A stretch of 64,000 nucleotides of DNA from assembly GCF_014451325.2 (NCBI RefSeq), contig NZ_JACSCH020000028.1, positions 33,820-97,819 on the forward strand. The letters run 5' to 3'. The notes below the pieces were generated by a model. It was not told where the DNA came from and made no database searches. It was given only the letters and a program-made list of their open reading frames with translations. Below, piece by piece: positions 8,229 through 17,528 of this stretch. The translations under genes and the position numbers were made by a program. Each line of letters starts with the position of its first letter. Within the stretch, counting starts at the first letter, position 1. The stretch comes from Streptomyces sp. CB02980. Its GTDB lineage: Bacteria; Actinomycetota; Actinomycetes; Streptomycetales; Streptomycetaceae.

Positions 8229-9593
8229 ATGACGACTGTGGCCGGTAAGCAGGCCCTCGGCTCCGTAGCCGCGCGACTTGAACGACTTCCGCACTCCCGG
8301 TGGCACGTCAAGGTCCGGTTCCTGATCGGCGCCGTCACCTTCTTCGAGGCGTTCGACCAGCTCCTCGCCGCGTCCGCGCTGCCCGTGCTGATGAAGGAGT
8401 GGCACCTCACCACCGGACAGGCCACCCTCGCCGTGACGGCCGCCTCCATCGGGATGCTGCTCGGCGCCGTGGCGGCCGGCTGGCTCGGCGACCGGATCGG
8501 CCGCGTCCGCACCGTCGCCCTGGGAGTCGGCATCACCGGCCTCGCCAGCCTCGCCGTCGCGTTCTCCGGCAGCATCGAGACCTTCTCGCTCTTCCGGTTC
8601 GTCCAGGGCCTCGGCATCGGCGGGGTCGTACCCGTCGCCGCCACGTACATCAACGAGATCGCCCGCTCCGACAAGCGCGGCCGGTTCGTCCTGCTGTACG
8701 AGATGATCTTCCCGGCCGGCCTCGCGGCGGCCACCCTGGTGGCCGTGTGGGTGGTCCCCCACTTCGGCTGGCGCGCGATGTTCGTCATCGGCACCCTCCC
8801 GGTGCTGCTCGCCGCCGCGCTCCCCCGCCAGGTCGCCGAGTCCCCGCGCTGGCTGCTGTCCCGTGGACGCGTCCGGGAGGCGGAGGAGGTCATCGCCCGC
8901 ATCGAGGCGGAGGTCGCCCGCTCCACCCCCGAAGCACTGCCCGCCCCCGCCGCGGACCTGGCCGACGAGCCGGCCGGCGGCCGCCTGGGCGATCTGTTCC
9001 GGGGACGCTACCTCCGGCGGACCGTGGTCGTGTCGGGTCTGTGGTTCGTGGCCTACTACGTCAACCACGGCATCTCCACCTGGCTGCCCTCGCTCTACAC
9101 GAAGACCTTCGGCCTGGACCTGACCACCGCCCTCGTCTACAGCCTGCTCAGCAATGTGACCGGCCTGCTCGGCACGTTCGTCGTCGCCCTCCTGATCGAC
9201 CGCGTCGGCCGCAGGCCCGCCCTGGTGGGCGCGCTCGTCGGCACCGTGCTCTCGCTCGGCGTGCTCGCCCTTGCGGGCGCGACCTCGGGTGGCCAGGTGG
9301 CGGTCTTCGCCTCCTGTACGACCTTCTTCCTCTACGCGATCAACGCCGGGCTCTACCTGTACTCCCCCGAGCTCTACCCCACGTCCAACCGGGCCAAGGG
9401 CGCCGCGTTCGGCGGTGTGTGGAACCGGCTGGGCGTCATCCTCGGCCCCGTGACCGTCGGCGCGATCATCGGCGCGGGCGGCAGCCTGGCCCTCGTCTTC
9501 GCGCAGCTCGCCGTGGTGGCGGCCGTGGGTGCCGCGATCGCCTGCTTCGCCGTCGAGACCAAGGGCAGGACCCTGGAGGAGCTCAACGCCTGA
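8229..9593 (+). CDS. MFS transporter, aromatic-acid/sugar-symporter type
   Basis: 454 aa with about 12 hydrophobic segments. The loop 2-3 motif GWLGDRIGRVR and its second-half counterpart LLIDRVGRRPALVG are intact. The N-terminal helix has an Asp in FFEAFDQ, as in metabolite:H+ symporters that import aromatic acids. It has its own terminator downstream. Divergence from the catabolic operon and the shared operator-like sites suggest it imports the substrate of that pathway. Confidence 0.88.
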   Translation: MTTVAGKQALGSVAARLERLPHSRWHVKVRFLIGAVTFFEAFDQLLAASALPVLMKEWHLTTGQATLAVTAASIGMLLGAVAAGWLGDRIGRVRTVALGVGITGLASLAVAFSGSIETFSLFRFVQGLGIGGVVPVAATYINEIARSDKRGRFVLLYEMIFPAGLAAATLVAVWVVPHFGWRAMFVIGTLPVLLAAALPRQVAESPRWLLSRGRVREAEEVIARIEAEVARSTPEALPAPAADLADEPAGGRLGDLFRGRYLRRTVVVSGLWFVAYYVNHGISTWLPSLYTKTFGLDLTTALVYSLLSNVTGLLGTFVVALLIDRVGRRPALVGALVGTVLSLGVLALAGATSGGQVAVFASCTTFFLYAINAGLYLYSPELYPTSNRAKGAAFGGVWNRLGVILGPVTVGAIIGAGGSLALVFAQLAVVAAVGAAIACFAVETKGRTLEELNA

Positions 9594-9645
9594 GACGGCC
9601 GGGAAGGAGCGGGGCCCGCGACGGAACGGGTACCCGGCACGGAGA

Positions 9646-9682
9646 GCGGGCGCCCTGCGCAGAGCGGGCGCCCGCGCCTTTT
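9646..9682 (+). terminator. Rho-independent terminator of the MFS gene
   Basis: A perfect 10-bp stem (GCGGGCGCCC at 9646-9655 with GGGCGCCCGC at 9666-9675) and a 10-nt loop, followed by a short T run at 9679-9682. Confidence 0.7.
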
Positions 9683-9698
9683 CACCTCAGGACTAAGA

Positions 9699-9716
9699 TT
9701 CTCAGTGCTGTGAGAA
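9699..9716. promoter_or_regulatory. Inverted repeat TTCTCA-N6-TGAGAA upstream of marR-type gene
   Basis: A perfect 6+6 bp inverted repeat centred about 42 bp before the regulator's start codon. MarR proteins usually bind such sites at their own promoter, so autoregulation is the simplest reading. Confidence 0.55.
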
Positions 9717-9748
9717 GTCGGGGGACGACGCAGGACAAGGGGAAGAGC

Positions 9749-10288
9749 ATGGCTGCATCGAGGCCGTCGGACCGTGACGCCGTCGCGCGCGTGATCGAGG
9801 ACTGGGCGCGGGAGAGGCCCGAGCTGGACACCGGCCCGCTGGAGGTCCTCGCCCGGCTCCACCGCTCCTACCTGCGCTACAACACCCGGCTCACCGCTTC
9901 GATCGAACGCCACGGCCTGTCCGTGGCGGGCTTCGACGTCCTCACCGCGCTGCGGCGCGCGGGGCACCCCCACCGGCTGACCGCGGGGCAGCTCGCCGAC
10001 TCGGGCCTCGTGTCGTCGGCGGGGGTGACGCTGCGGATCGACCGCCTGGAGAAGGACGGCCTCATCGTCCGGGAGCGGGACGACGACGACCGGCGGGTCG
10101 TCTACTCCCGCCTCACCGACAAGGGTCTCGCGACGGTGGACGTGGTGTTCGCCGAGCACCTCGACAACGAGCGGCGGATGCTCGGGGGCCTGTCGCCCTC
10201 CGAACACCGCCAGCTCGCTCGACTGCTGCGCAAGCTGGAGGTGTCGATCGTCGCCTCCGACGAGGAGCCGACCGACACCACGGCGTAG
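9749..10288 (+). CDS. MarR-family transcriptional regulator
   Basis: 179 aa. ATG is preceded by AAGGGGAAG. The winged helix-turn-helix occupies about residues 55-125: LTAGQLADSGLVSSAGVT is the recognition region and RERDDDDRRVVYSRLT the wing with its D-x-R-D-R-like signature. MarR proteins respond to aromatic or phenolic ligands. Its position after the transporter suggests it controls the catabolic operon and transporter. The palindrome at 9699-9716 is a likely autoregulatory site. Confidence 0.9.
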   Translation: MAASRPSDRDAVARVIEDWARERPELDTGPLEVLARLHRSYLRYNTRLTASIERHGLSVAGFDVLTALRRAGHPHRLTAGQLADSGLVSSAGVTLRIDRLEKDGLIVRERDDDDRRVVYSRLTDKGLATVDVVFAEHLDNERRMLGGLSPSEHRQLARLLRKLEVSIVASDEEPTDTTA

Positions 10289-10396
10289 CGGGCAGGGACC
10301 GGGAGACCGCGAAGGTGACGGGCCCCCTCGTCCGTCCCCTCGCCACTTCCGGCGTGCGGAGCGATCACATGCGTACGGAAGGGAACAAGCGCCGAG

Positions 10397-10437
10397 CCGG
10401 GTGCCCGGAGGAGGCGTCGCTCTCTCCGGGCACCCGG
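10397..10437. terminator. Bidirectional terminator between convergent genes
   Basis: A perfect 14-bp stem (10397-10410 with 10424-10437; CCGGGTGCCCGGAG and its complement) with a 13-nt loop. It lies between the MarR gene and the convergent lipid kinase gene. Confidence 0.75.
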
Positions 10438-10469
10438 TCCGCCGGGCCCGGGGGCCGGAGACGTCCCGG

Positions 10470-11351
10470 TCAGGCCAGGACGTTCAGAGCGGCGGGCCGC
10501 ACCCTGAGGGTCACCGGCAGGACCGCGTCGACCTCGCCGTCCGCGCCGTACGGGAGAGGCCGGTCGGCTTCGAGCCGGACCTCCTTGCCGCGCAGGATCT
10601 CGACCTCGGGCCGGTTCACGTGCACGCCCGTCTTCAGCTCGTTCATCATGGCGAAGAAGAGGCGCTTGGGCGCCTGCTTGATGACCACGACGTCGAGCAG
10701 CCCGTCGTCGATCCGCGCGCCCGGTGCGACGTTCCTCCCGAACCCGTAGAAGCCCGAGTTCGCCACGACCACGGTGTAGCCGGTCCGCTCGTGCCGCACC
10801 CCGTCGATGGTGACGCGGTACGCGGCGGGCTTCCAGGCGAGGACCGCGCGCAGGCCGCCCGCGTAGTACGAGGCCGCGCCGCGCAGTACGCGGGAGGCGT
10901 TGGCGTGGCGGTTGGCCACCGCGTCGACGCCCGCGTACACACTGCCGAGGACGCAGGTCCGCGCGTGCACGGCGGACTCCACCTCGATCGTGTCGACGGC
11001 CCGCGGCTCGCCGTTGAGCAGTATCTCGACGAGCCGTGGAGCGTCCGTGGGCAGGCCCAGGGCACGGGCGAAGTCGTTGCCGCGCCCCGCCGGGACGAGG
11101 CCGAAGACCGTGTCCGTGCCGCTGAGCGCACCTCCGACGCAGCCGGCCATGCCGTCACCGCCGACGGCGAGCACGACGTGCCCCCTTGCTCCGGCGTCCT
11201 GGGCGAGCTCTCTGGCGTGCTCCAGGCTGCGGCTGTAGACGGTGTCGAGACTGGCACCCGCCTCCCGCAGCAGACGGGCCAGCGGGAGCAGACCCGCCGT
11301 GCCGCTGGAACCCCCTGCGGTGGGGTTGACGACGGCGGTGAACTGTCGCAT
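10470..11351 (-). CDS. YegS/Rv2252/BmrU-family lipid kinase (diacylglycerol-kinase catalytic domain)
   Basis: 293 aa from the ATG behind GGAGG; an upstream in-frame ATG lies inside the preceding gene and has no site. The kinase motif VGGDGMAG (63-70) and the PAGRGNDFAR motif (about 87-96) are intact. The C-terminal domain has NSGFYGFG and GARIDDGLLDVVV. The protein would phosphorylate diacylglycerol or a related lipid at the membrane using ATP. It is 31 nt downstream of the FAD oxidase gene and probably cotranscribed. Confidence 0.9.
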   Translation of the reverse strand: MRQFTAVVNPTAGGSSGTAGLLPLARLLREAGASLDTVYSRSLEHARELAQDAGARGHVVLAVGGDGMAGCVGGALSGTDTVFGLVPAGRGNDFARALGLPTDAPRLVEILLNGEPRAVDTIEVESAVHARTCVLGSVYAGVDAVANRHANASRVLRGAASYYAGGLRAVLAWKPAAYRVTIDGVRHERTGYTVVVANSGFYGFGRNVAPGARIDDGLLDVVVIKQAPKRLFFAMMNELKTGVHVNRPEVEILRGKEVRLEADRPLPYGADGEVDAVLPVTLRVRPAALNVLA

Positions 11352-11382
11352 GGATCTGGCCTCCGGGCGGCAGAAGTAGGGT

Positions 11383-12972
11383 TCAGCGGACGGGGATGAG
11401 GACTCCGGGACTGAGCACACCGGAGGGGTCGACCTCGGCCTTGACGGCCTGCAGCATGCGGATGCCGAGGGGGCCGATCTCCCGGGCGTACCAGTCGCGG
11501 TGGTCGGTGCCGACGCCGTGGTGGTGGCTGATGGTGCCGCCCGCGGCCAGGATCGCGTCGTTGGCCGCCCGCTTCACCGGTTCCCAGTGCGCGACGGCGT
11601 CCTCCCCCTGTGCGGAGACGACGGTGAAGTACAGGGAGGCGCCGTTCTCGTACGTGTGCGAGATGTGGCACATGACGAGCGGCGGCGTGCCGGCCTCGGT
11701 GAGCGTGCTCGTCAGCGCGTCCCGCACGGCCGTGTAGAGGCCGGGGATCGCGGACCAGAAGGCCGCGGTCTCCAGCGTCTCGGCGAACGCGCCGGCGTCG
11801 AGGAGCGCGTCCCGCAGGTAGGGCGCGTTGTACCGGCCGTGCTCCCACTTGTCGCCGGGCTCCTCGCCGATGAGCTCGCCCTCGCAGGCGAGGAGGACCT
11901 CGCGGGCGACGGCGCGGCGGGCCATCGTCTCCTCCTCGGTGCCCTCGTAGCCGACGATGGCCATGCAGCCCGGGTTCTGCGGGAGTTCGGTGCTGCCGAT
12001 GGCGTCCGGCTGCGCGAGACCGATGAAGGTCTCCGACTCGTCCGACAGCCGCAGGACCGTGGGCCGGGGGCCGTCCTGGGCCAGTCGGCGCAGTGCCGCC
12101 GTGCCGGCCTCGAAGGAGGCGAAGCGCCAGCCCTCGTAGACCCGCTTCGGCGGGAGCGGACGGATGCGCACGGTCACCGCAGTGATCACTCCGAGGGCGC
12201 CCTCGGAGCCGAGGATCAGCTGGCGCAGGTCGGGGCCGGCCGCCGAGCGCGGGGCCCGCCCGGTCTCCAGGGTGCCTTCGGGGGTGGCGACCGTCAGGCC
12301 GAGGACCATGTCGTCGAAGCGGCCGTATCCGGCCGACGCCTGCCCGCTGGAGCGGGCCGCGGCGAAGCCGCCGACGGTCGCCCATTCGAAGGACTGCGGG
12401 AAGTGTCCGAGGGTCCAGCCCCGCTCGTTGAGCAGCGCCTCGCACTGCGGGCCGCGCAGACCGGGCTGCAGTGTCGCGGTGCGGGACACCTCGTCGACGG
12501 CGAGCAGCCGGTCGAGCCGCCGCAGGTCGAGTGCGACGAACGGCCGCTTCGTGGTGGGCGCGAGGCCGCCGACGACGGAGGTGCCACCGCCGAACGGTAC
12601 GGCGGCGACGCCGTGTTCGGCGCAGGCACGCAGCACGGCGAGGACCTCGTCGTGGTCGCCCGGCAGCACGACGGCGGCGGGGATGTCGTCGACCTCGCCG
12701 GCGCGGATGCGCAGCAGGTCGGGGGTCGACTTCCCGCGGGTGTGCCGGATGCGGCTCTCGGCGTCCTCCCGCAGGGAGCCGGGCGCACCGACGGCCTTCC
12801 GCAGCGCGGCGCGGGCCTCGTCGGGCAGCGCCGGGGCGGGCGGTTCGATGTCGGCGAGGGCGGCGGGGCCGGTCTCGCGCGGGGTGACGCCGAGCAGGTC
12901 ACGCAGCAGGCCGGTGACCGAGTCGGGCAGGGGTGCCGCCTTGGCCGGGTCGCCCCAACCGCTCCACAACAT
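11383..12972 (-). CDS. FAD-linked oxidase resembling alkyldihydroxyacetonephosphate synthase
   Basis: 529 aa from the ATG at 12972; an in-frame GTG at 13008 is the alternative, and neither has a strong ribosome site. The VAO/PCMH-type FAD domain carries PFGGGTSVVGG (about 170-180) and ATVGGFAAARSSGQ. The C-terminus has a histidine cluster, SHHHGVG, as in AGPS, where the histidines are catalytic. AGPS swaps the acyl chain of acyl-DHAP for a fatty alcohol to make ether lipids; bacterial relatives are mostly uncharacterised. The partners (lipid kinase, GlpD) point to glycerolipid chemistry. Confidence 0.85.
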   Translation of the reverse strand: MLWSGWGDPAKAAPLPDSVTGLLRDLLGVTPRETGPAALADIEPPAPALPDEARAALRKAVGAPGSLREDAESRIRHTRGKSTPDLLRIRAGEVDDIPAAVVLPGDHDEVLAVLRACAEHGVAAVPFGGGTSVVGGLAPTTKRPFVALDLRRLDRLLAVDEVSRTATLQPGLRGPQCEALLNERGWTLGHFPQSFEWATVGGFAAARSSGQASAGYGRFDDMVLGLTVATPEGTLETGRAPRSAAGPDLRQLILGSEGALGVITAVTVRIRPLPPKRVYEGWRFASFEAGTAALRRLAQDGPRPTVLRLSDESETFIGLAQPDAIGSTELPQNPGCMAIVGYEGTEEETMARRAVAREVLLACEGELIGEEPGDKWEHGRYNAPYLRDALLDAGAFAETLETAAFWSAIPGLYTAVRDALTSTLTEAGTPPLVMCHISHTYENGASLYFTVVSAQGEDAVAHWEPVKRAANDAILAAGGTISHHHGVGTDHRDWYAREIGPLGIRMLQAVKAEVDPSGVLSPGVLIPVR

Positions 12973-13053
12973 GTCCACTTCGAAAGGGTTCCTAACGGTC
13001 TGTTTCACGGAAGGCGCTGCCACTCGGCCGACGCTGGCATTACACTGTGACAG

Positions 13054-13653
13054 ATGACGCCCATTCGTCACAACCATGAAGACACAGATCCCGTGCTCGA
13101 CGCCGCACGCGACTGTGTGCTCGCCGTCGGCGTACGGCGAACCACCCTCACCGACATCGCCCGGCGCGCGGGCGTGTCCCGGATGACGATCTACCGGCGC
13201 TGGCCCGATGTGCGCAGCCTGGTGGGCGACCTGATGACCCGTGAGTGGATCGCCGTCGCCGCCGGGGCCATGCCGCCCTCCGACGAGGACCGGCCCGAGC
13301 GGGAGCGGATCGTCGAGGGGCTCGTCGCGGGAGCCGCGGCGTTCCGGGCCCACCCGCTCTTCCACAAGATCATCGACGTCGACCCCGAGCTGCTGCTGCC
13401 GTACATCCTCGACCGCCGGGGCGCCAGCCAGGACGCCCTGCTCGGGCTCCTCCACACGGCGCTCGAGGACGGCCACGAGGACGGCTCCGTACGCCGCGTC
13501 CGGGCGGAGCTGCAGGCCCGGTCCCTGCTGCTCGTCGTCCAGTCCTTCACGCTCTCGCTGCGCACGATGACCGACGACACCGATCCCGACCTGAGCGAAG
13601 CCGCCTTCCTCGACGAGCTGCGCACCCTGCTGGAGAGGACCATCGCCCCATGA
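13054..13653 (+). CDS. TetR-family transcriptional regulator
   Basis: 199 aa. The N-terminal helix-turn-helix spans about residues 10-55 (TTLTDIARRAGVSRMTIYRRW), followed by an all-alpha ligand domain. It starts 81 bp from the divergent FAD oxidase and overlaps glpD by ATGA (13650-13653). It therefore probably controls both arms of the glycerolipid module from the short divergent promoter region. The ligand is unknown; a lipid or acyl compound is plausible. Confidence 0.88.
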   Translation: MTPIRHNHEDTDPVLDAARDCVLAVGVRRTTLTDIARRAGVSRMTIYRRWPDVRSLVGDLMTREWIAVAAGAMPPSDEDRPERERIVEGLVAGAAAFRAHPLFHKIIDVDPELLLPYILDRRGASQDALLGLLHTALEDGHEDGSVRRVRAELQARSLLLVVQSFTLSLRTMTDDTDPDLSEAAFLDELRTLLERTIAP

Positions 13654-15227
13654 ACCCCACGAGCAGCCCCGCCCTGCCCGGCTCCTCCCTCAACGCCCCG
13701 CGGCGCCTGCGCGAACTGGACCGACTCGCCGACGGCGCTGCCGACAGCGTGGTCGACGTCCTGGTCGTCGGGCTGGGTGCCACCGGCGCCGGAGCCGCGC
13801 TCGACGCGGCCACCCGCGGGCTCACCGTCGCCGCGATCGACGCCCACGACCTCGCCTTCGGCACGTCCCGATGGAGCTCCAAGCTGATCCACGGCGGACT
13901 GCGCTACCTCGCGTCCGGACAGCTCGACGTCGCCCACGAGAGCGCGGTCGAGCGCGGCATCCTCATGGAGCGCACCGCCCCCCACCTCGTCCGCGCGCAG
14001 CCCTTCGTGCTTCCCCTCACCCCGCTCGTCAGCCGTGGCCAGGCCGCCCTCGCCCGCGCCGGATTCCTCGCGGGCGACCTGCTGCGCGTCGGCGCCCGCA
14101 CCTCGCGGAGCACGCTGCCCCAGCCGCGCACGCTCTCCGCGGTCGAGACCCGGCATCTCGCCCCGGCCCTCCGCCCCACCGGGCTGCGCGGCGGGCTGCT
14201 CTCCTGGGACGGCCGGCTCTCCGACGACGCCCGCCTGGTGACCGCGATCGCCCGCACGGCGGCGGCCTACGGCGCCCGCGTCCTCACCCGCACCCGGGCC
14301 CTGGAGCTCCACCGCGACGGTGCGCTGGTCCGCGACGAGACCACCGGCCAGGAGCTGCGGATCCGCGCACGTACGGTCATCAACGCGGCCGGCGTCTGGG
14401 CGGGCGGCCTCGTCGACGACGTACGCCTGCGGCCTTCGCGCGGCACCCATCTCGTCCTGCGCTCCGAGGACCTCGGCCGGCTCTCCGCGGGCCTGCACAT
14501 CCCGATCCCCGGCGAGACGAACCGCTTCGTCCTGGTGCTGCCCCAGGGCGACGGACGCGTGTACGTCGGCCTCACCGACGAACCCGTCGACGGCGACATC
14601 CCCGACGTGCCCGAGGTCCCGGAGACCGACATCGGCTTCCTCCTCGACGTCCTCGGCTCCGCACTCGACGTCACCGTCCACCGTGCCGACGTGGTCGGGG
14701 CCTTCGCCGGGCTGCGGCCCCTGCTCGACACGCGGGACGCGTCGGGCCGCACCGCCGACATCTCACGCAAGCACGCCGTGCTGACCTCTCCCTCCGGCGT
14801 CGTCACCGTCGTCGGCGGCAAGCTGACCACGTACCGCCGCATGGCCCAGGACGCCGTCGACGCCGTCGTGACCGCCGGCGACCTGACCGCCGGGCCGTGC
14901 CGTACCGCGTCCGTCCCCCTCGTCGGCGCCGCCCGGCCGCAGATCCTCGCCGGGCTCGACGTCCCGGCCCGGCTCGTGTACCGCTACGGCTCCGAGGCAC
15001 CCGCCGTGCACGCGCTCGGCCTCGAAGACCCCGCGCTCGCCCGTCCCGTCGTCCCCGGCCACCCGGTCACGGGCGCCGAGCTGGTGTGGGCCGTCCGCCA
15101 CGAAGGCGCCCTCGACACCTCCGACCTCCTCGACCGCCGCACCCGCATCGGCCTGGTCCCGGAGGACCGCGCCGCGGCCGAGGAAGCGGCCCGGAACGCC
15201 CTGGCGCAGTCGGTCCAGGTGCGGTGA
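13650..15227 (+). CDS. glpD: Glycerol-3-phosphate dehydrogenase (FAD, GlpD type)
   Basis: 525 aa, standard length. The FAD-binding GxGxxG segment VVGLGATGAGAA is at about 37-48, followed by SRWSSKLIHGGLRYL, the typical GlpD flavin/substrate loop. VINAAGVWA and VVGGKLTTYRRMAQDAVD are also diagnostic. It oxidises sn-glycerol 3-phosphate to DHAP at the membrane, passing electrons to quinone. It is translationally coupled to the TetR gene. DHAP production next to an AGPS-like oxidase is notable because AGPS enzymes use acyl-DHAP. Confidence 0.92.
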   Translation: MNPTSSPALPGSSLNAPRRLRELDRLADGAADSVVDVLVVGLGATGAGAALDAATRGLTVAAIDAHDLAFGTSRWSSKLIHGGLRYLASGQLDVAHESAVERGILMERTAPHLVRAQPFVLPLTPLVSRGQAALARAGFLAGDLLRVGARTSRSTLPQPRTLSAVETRHLAPALRPTGLRGGLLSWDGRLSDDARLVTAIARTAAAYGARVLTRTRALELHRDGALVRDETTGQELRIRARTVINAAGVWAGGLVDDVRLRPSRGTHLVLRSEDLGRLSAGLHIPIPGETNRFVLVLPQGDGRVYVGLTDEPVDGDIPDVPEVPETDIGFLLDVLGSALDVTVHRADVVGAFAGLRPLLDTRDASGRTADISRKHAVLTSPSGVVTVVGGKLTTYRRMAQDAVDAVVTAGDLTAGPCRTASVPLVGAARPQILAGLDVPARLVYRYGSEAPAVHALGLEDPALARPVVPGHPVTGAELVWAVRHEGALDTSDLLDRRTRIGLVPEDRAAAEEAARNALAQSVQVR

Positions 15228-15400
15228 CGTGCGGTGACGTCGACGTGAATGCGGCGTGGCGGAGTCCTGCGGCACCTTTTCCCGGTCCGAGGGTCTCCGT
15301 GATGTCCGATCCGGCGAGCGCGGGCAGAATTGACGTGAGAGTCCCGCTCCGTCGGTGAGCAGCGCGCCCGCCGTCCGTCCGTGCCCGGAAAGGGGGCCGT

Positions 15401-17494
15401 GTGTCCTCGCCTCGACCGGGGGGTCGGCCGGGAGACGAACAGGCTCCCGGGCCTCTCTGGTCGGAGCCCGGGACACTCCTCGAGCACGTGGCCGTGGCCG
15501 TGCTCGGCATCGACGAGGACGGCCGGATCTGCTACTGGGGGCCCGGTGCGCAGCGGCTCTTCGGCCACGGGGCCGCGGACGTGCTGTCCCGGCCGGCCGC
15601 CGTCCTCTTTCCCGCCGCTCCCCTCGACGGGGCCGGTGCGGCGGAGCGCCTCGCGGAGCGCGGTCGTGCGTTGGGGTACTGGCGGACACGTGTGCCGACG
15701 CTGCACCGCGACGGCAGGGTCTTCGACTGCGGTTTCCGCGTCTTCCCGGTGACCGGCGCCGGTGGCCGCTCCGTCATCCTGGGTCTTGCGAGCGAGAGTG
15801 CCGGGCTCGACCGGGTGAAGACCAACCTCGCCTTTCTCGACGCGCTGTTCGCGACGTGCCCGATCGGCCTGGTGATGCTCGACGAGAACCTTCGGTACGT
15901 CCACCTCAACCAGGCCCTGGCCGACATGGACGGGACCCCGATCGAGGACCACATCGGCCGGACCATGGCCGAGTTCATGATCACGTCCGACGGGGGTGAG
16001 TACCAGCGCATGCTCCGGGCCGTCGCCGACGAGGGCCGGCCCGTCGTGAGCACGCTGGTCGTGCTGCGTACGCCGGGCCGCCCCGACCGGGAGCAGGTGC
16101 GCTCCGTGAGCTTCTTCCCGCTCAGTCGGGCCGTCGGCTCACGGGCGGGCGTGGGCGGTCTCCTCGTGGACGTCACCGACCGTGAGCAGGCCCTCGTGGA
16201 GGCGGCCGCCGGCAGACGGCGTCTTGCACTCCTCGACCGGGCCGCGGCCCGCATCGGCACCACGCTGGATGTGAACGTCACCGCCCGCGAGCTGGTCGAG
16301 GCATTCGTTCCCGACTTCTGCGACGCCTCCGTGGTGGAGGTCGTGGAGTGGAAGGACGAACGCGAGGTGTTCGACCCTGATGCGGTGCTGCTCACCCGCC
16401 GGATCGCGGCCGAGACCTGTCTGCCGCCGCCCGCCCCCGAACTGGTCGGCGGCCTGGAGCGCGTGACCTATCCGCCCGGCTCGAGCATCCACCAGGCCCT
16501 GACGACGGGCCGTCCCGTCTGCGTCCCCGTGAACGCCGACTTCATGACCCGCACGGTCATCCACCAGGCCCGCGCCCAGCTCCTGATCGACAGCGGACTG
16601 ACGTCGCTGCTCATCGCCCCGCTCATCGCGCGGGGCACGGTGCAGGGCATCACCATGTTCGGCCGCTCCGGCAGCCGTCCCGACTTCACCGAGGACGACC
16701 TCAGCCTGGCGGGCGAGCTCGCCTCGCGCGCCGCGCTGTGCCTGGACAACGCGCGGCTCTACAGCCGGGTCCAGGACATCGCGCTCACCCTCCAGCGCGC
16801 GCTGCTGCCCACCGCCCTGGCGAGCAGCCCGGCCGTGCGCGTCGCCCATCGCTACCTGCCGGGCAGCCAGGCCACCGAGGTCGGCGGCGACTGGTACGAC
16901 GTGATCGATCTGCCCGGCGGCCGGGTGGCCCTGGTGGTCGGCGACGTGATGGGACACGGCGTGCCCGCGGCGGCGGCGATGGGGCGGCTGCGCATCACCG
17001 CCAAGGCGCTGGCCCGCCAGAACCTGGCACCCGACAGTCTCCTGGAGGAGCTCGACGCCTGTGCCCAGGACGCGGGCATCGCGTACGCCACGTGCCTCTA
17101 CATCCGCTACGACCCGGCGACGGGCCTGGCCCGCATCGCGAACGCGGGTCATCTGCCGCCGCTGCTCCGCCGGGCGGGCGGCAGGGTCGAGTCGGTCGAC
17201 GAGGTGCTGGGGGTGCCGCTGGGCGTCGGCGGCGTGCCCTTCCGTACGACCGAGATCGAGCTCCACGACGGCGACACGCTCGCCCTGTACACGGACGGTC
17301 TCGTCGAGGCGCGCGGCGTCGACATCGATGCGGGAATGGCCGCACTGCGGTCGCAACTCGAAGGCGCGACCGGCACGTTGGAGGAGACGGCGGACGGCGT
17401 GCTGGCACGGCTGCTGCCCGATGCGCCCACCGACGACGCCGTGATCGTGCTCGCCCGGATCCGGCGTGAAGGCCCCGGGGGTGTCCCGGTCTGA
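15401..17494 (+). CDS. PAS-GAF-PP2C (RsbU/SpoIIE-type) serine phosphatase
   Basis: 697 aa, GTG start behind AAAGGGGG. Two PAS domains (about 25-135 and 140-265) are followed by a GAF domain (about 275-445) and a C-terminal PP2C-like SpoIIE domain (about 470-690). The metal-binding Asp residues are visible in EVGGDWYD and VGDVMGHG, and TDGLVEARG and DDAVIVLAR complete the fold. Such proteins dephosphorylate anti-anti-sigma factors, coupling small-molecule or redox signals to a sigma factor. No sigma or anti-sigma gene is adjacent, so the target is elsewhere. Confidence 0.9.
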   Translation: MSSPRPGGRPGDEQAPGPLWSEPGTLLEHVAVAVLGIDEDGRICYWGPGAQRLFGHGAADVLSRPAAVLFPAAPLDGAGAAERLAERGRALGYWRTRVPTLHRDGRVFDCGFRVFPVTGAGGRSVILGLASESAGLDRVKTNLAFLDALFATCPIGLVMLDENLRYVHLNQALADMDGTPIEDHIGRTMAEFMITSDGGEYQRMLRAVADEGRPVVSTLVVLRTPGRPDREQVRSVSFFPLSRAVGSRAGVGGLLVDVTDREQALVEAAAGRRRLALLDRAAARIGTTLDVNVTARELVEAFVPDFCDASVVEVVEWKDEREVFDPDAVLLTRRIAAETCLPPPAPELVGGLERVTYPPGSSIHQALTTGRPVCVPVNADFMTRTVIHQARAQLLIDSGLTSLLIAPLIARGTVQGITMFGRSGSRPDFTEDDLSLAGELASRAALCLDNARLYSRVQDIALTLQRALLPTALASSPAVRVAHRYLPGSQATEVGGDWYDVIDLPGGRVALVVGDVMGHGVPAAAAMGRLRITAKALARQNLAPDSLLEELDACAQDAGIAYATCLYIRYDPATGLARIANAGHLPPLLRRAGGRVESVDEVLGVPLGVGGVPFRTTEIELHDGDTLALYTDGLVEARGVDIDAGMAALRSQLEGATGTLEETADGVLARLLPDAPTDDAVIVLARIRREGPGGVPV

Positions 17495-17528
17495 TCGGCA
17501 CGACACCCCCTGGCGCGGCCGGCTCCGC

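Noticed and set aside
8172..9068. 298-codon minus-strand frame opposite the MFS gene
   Set aside because: Shadow frame; the plus strand has a full transporter with conserved motifs.
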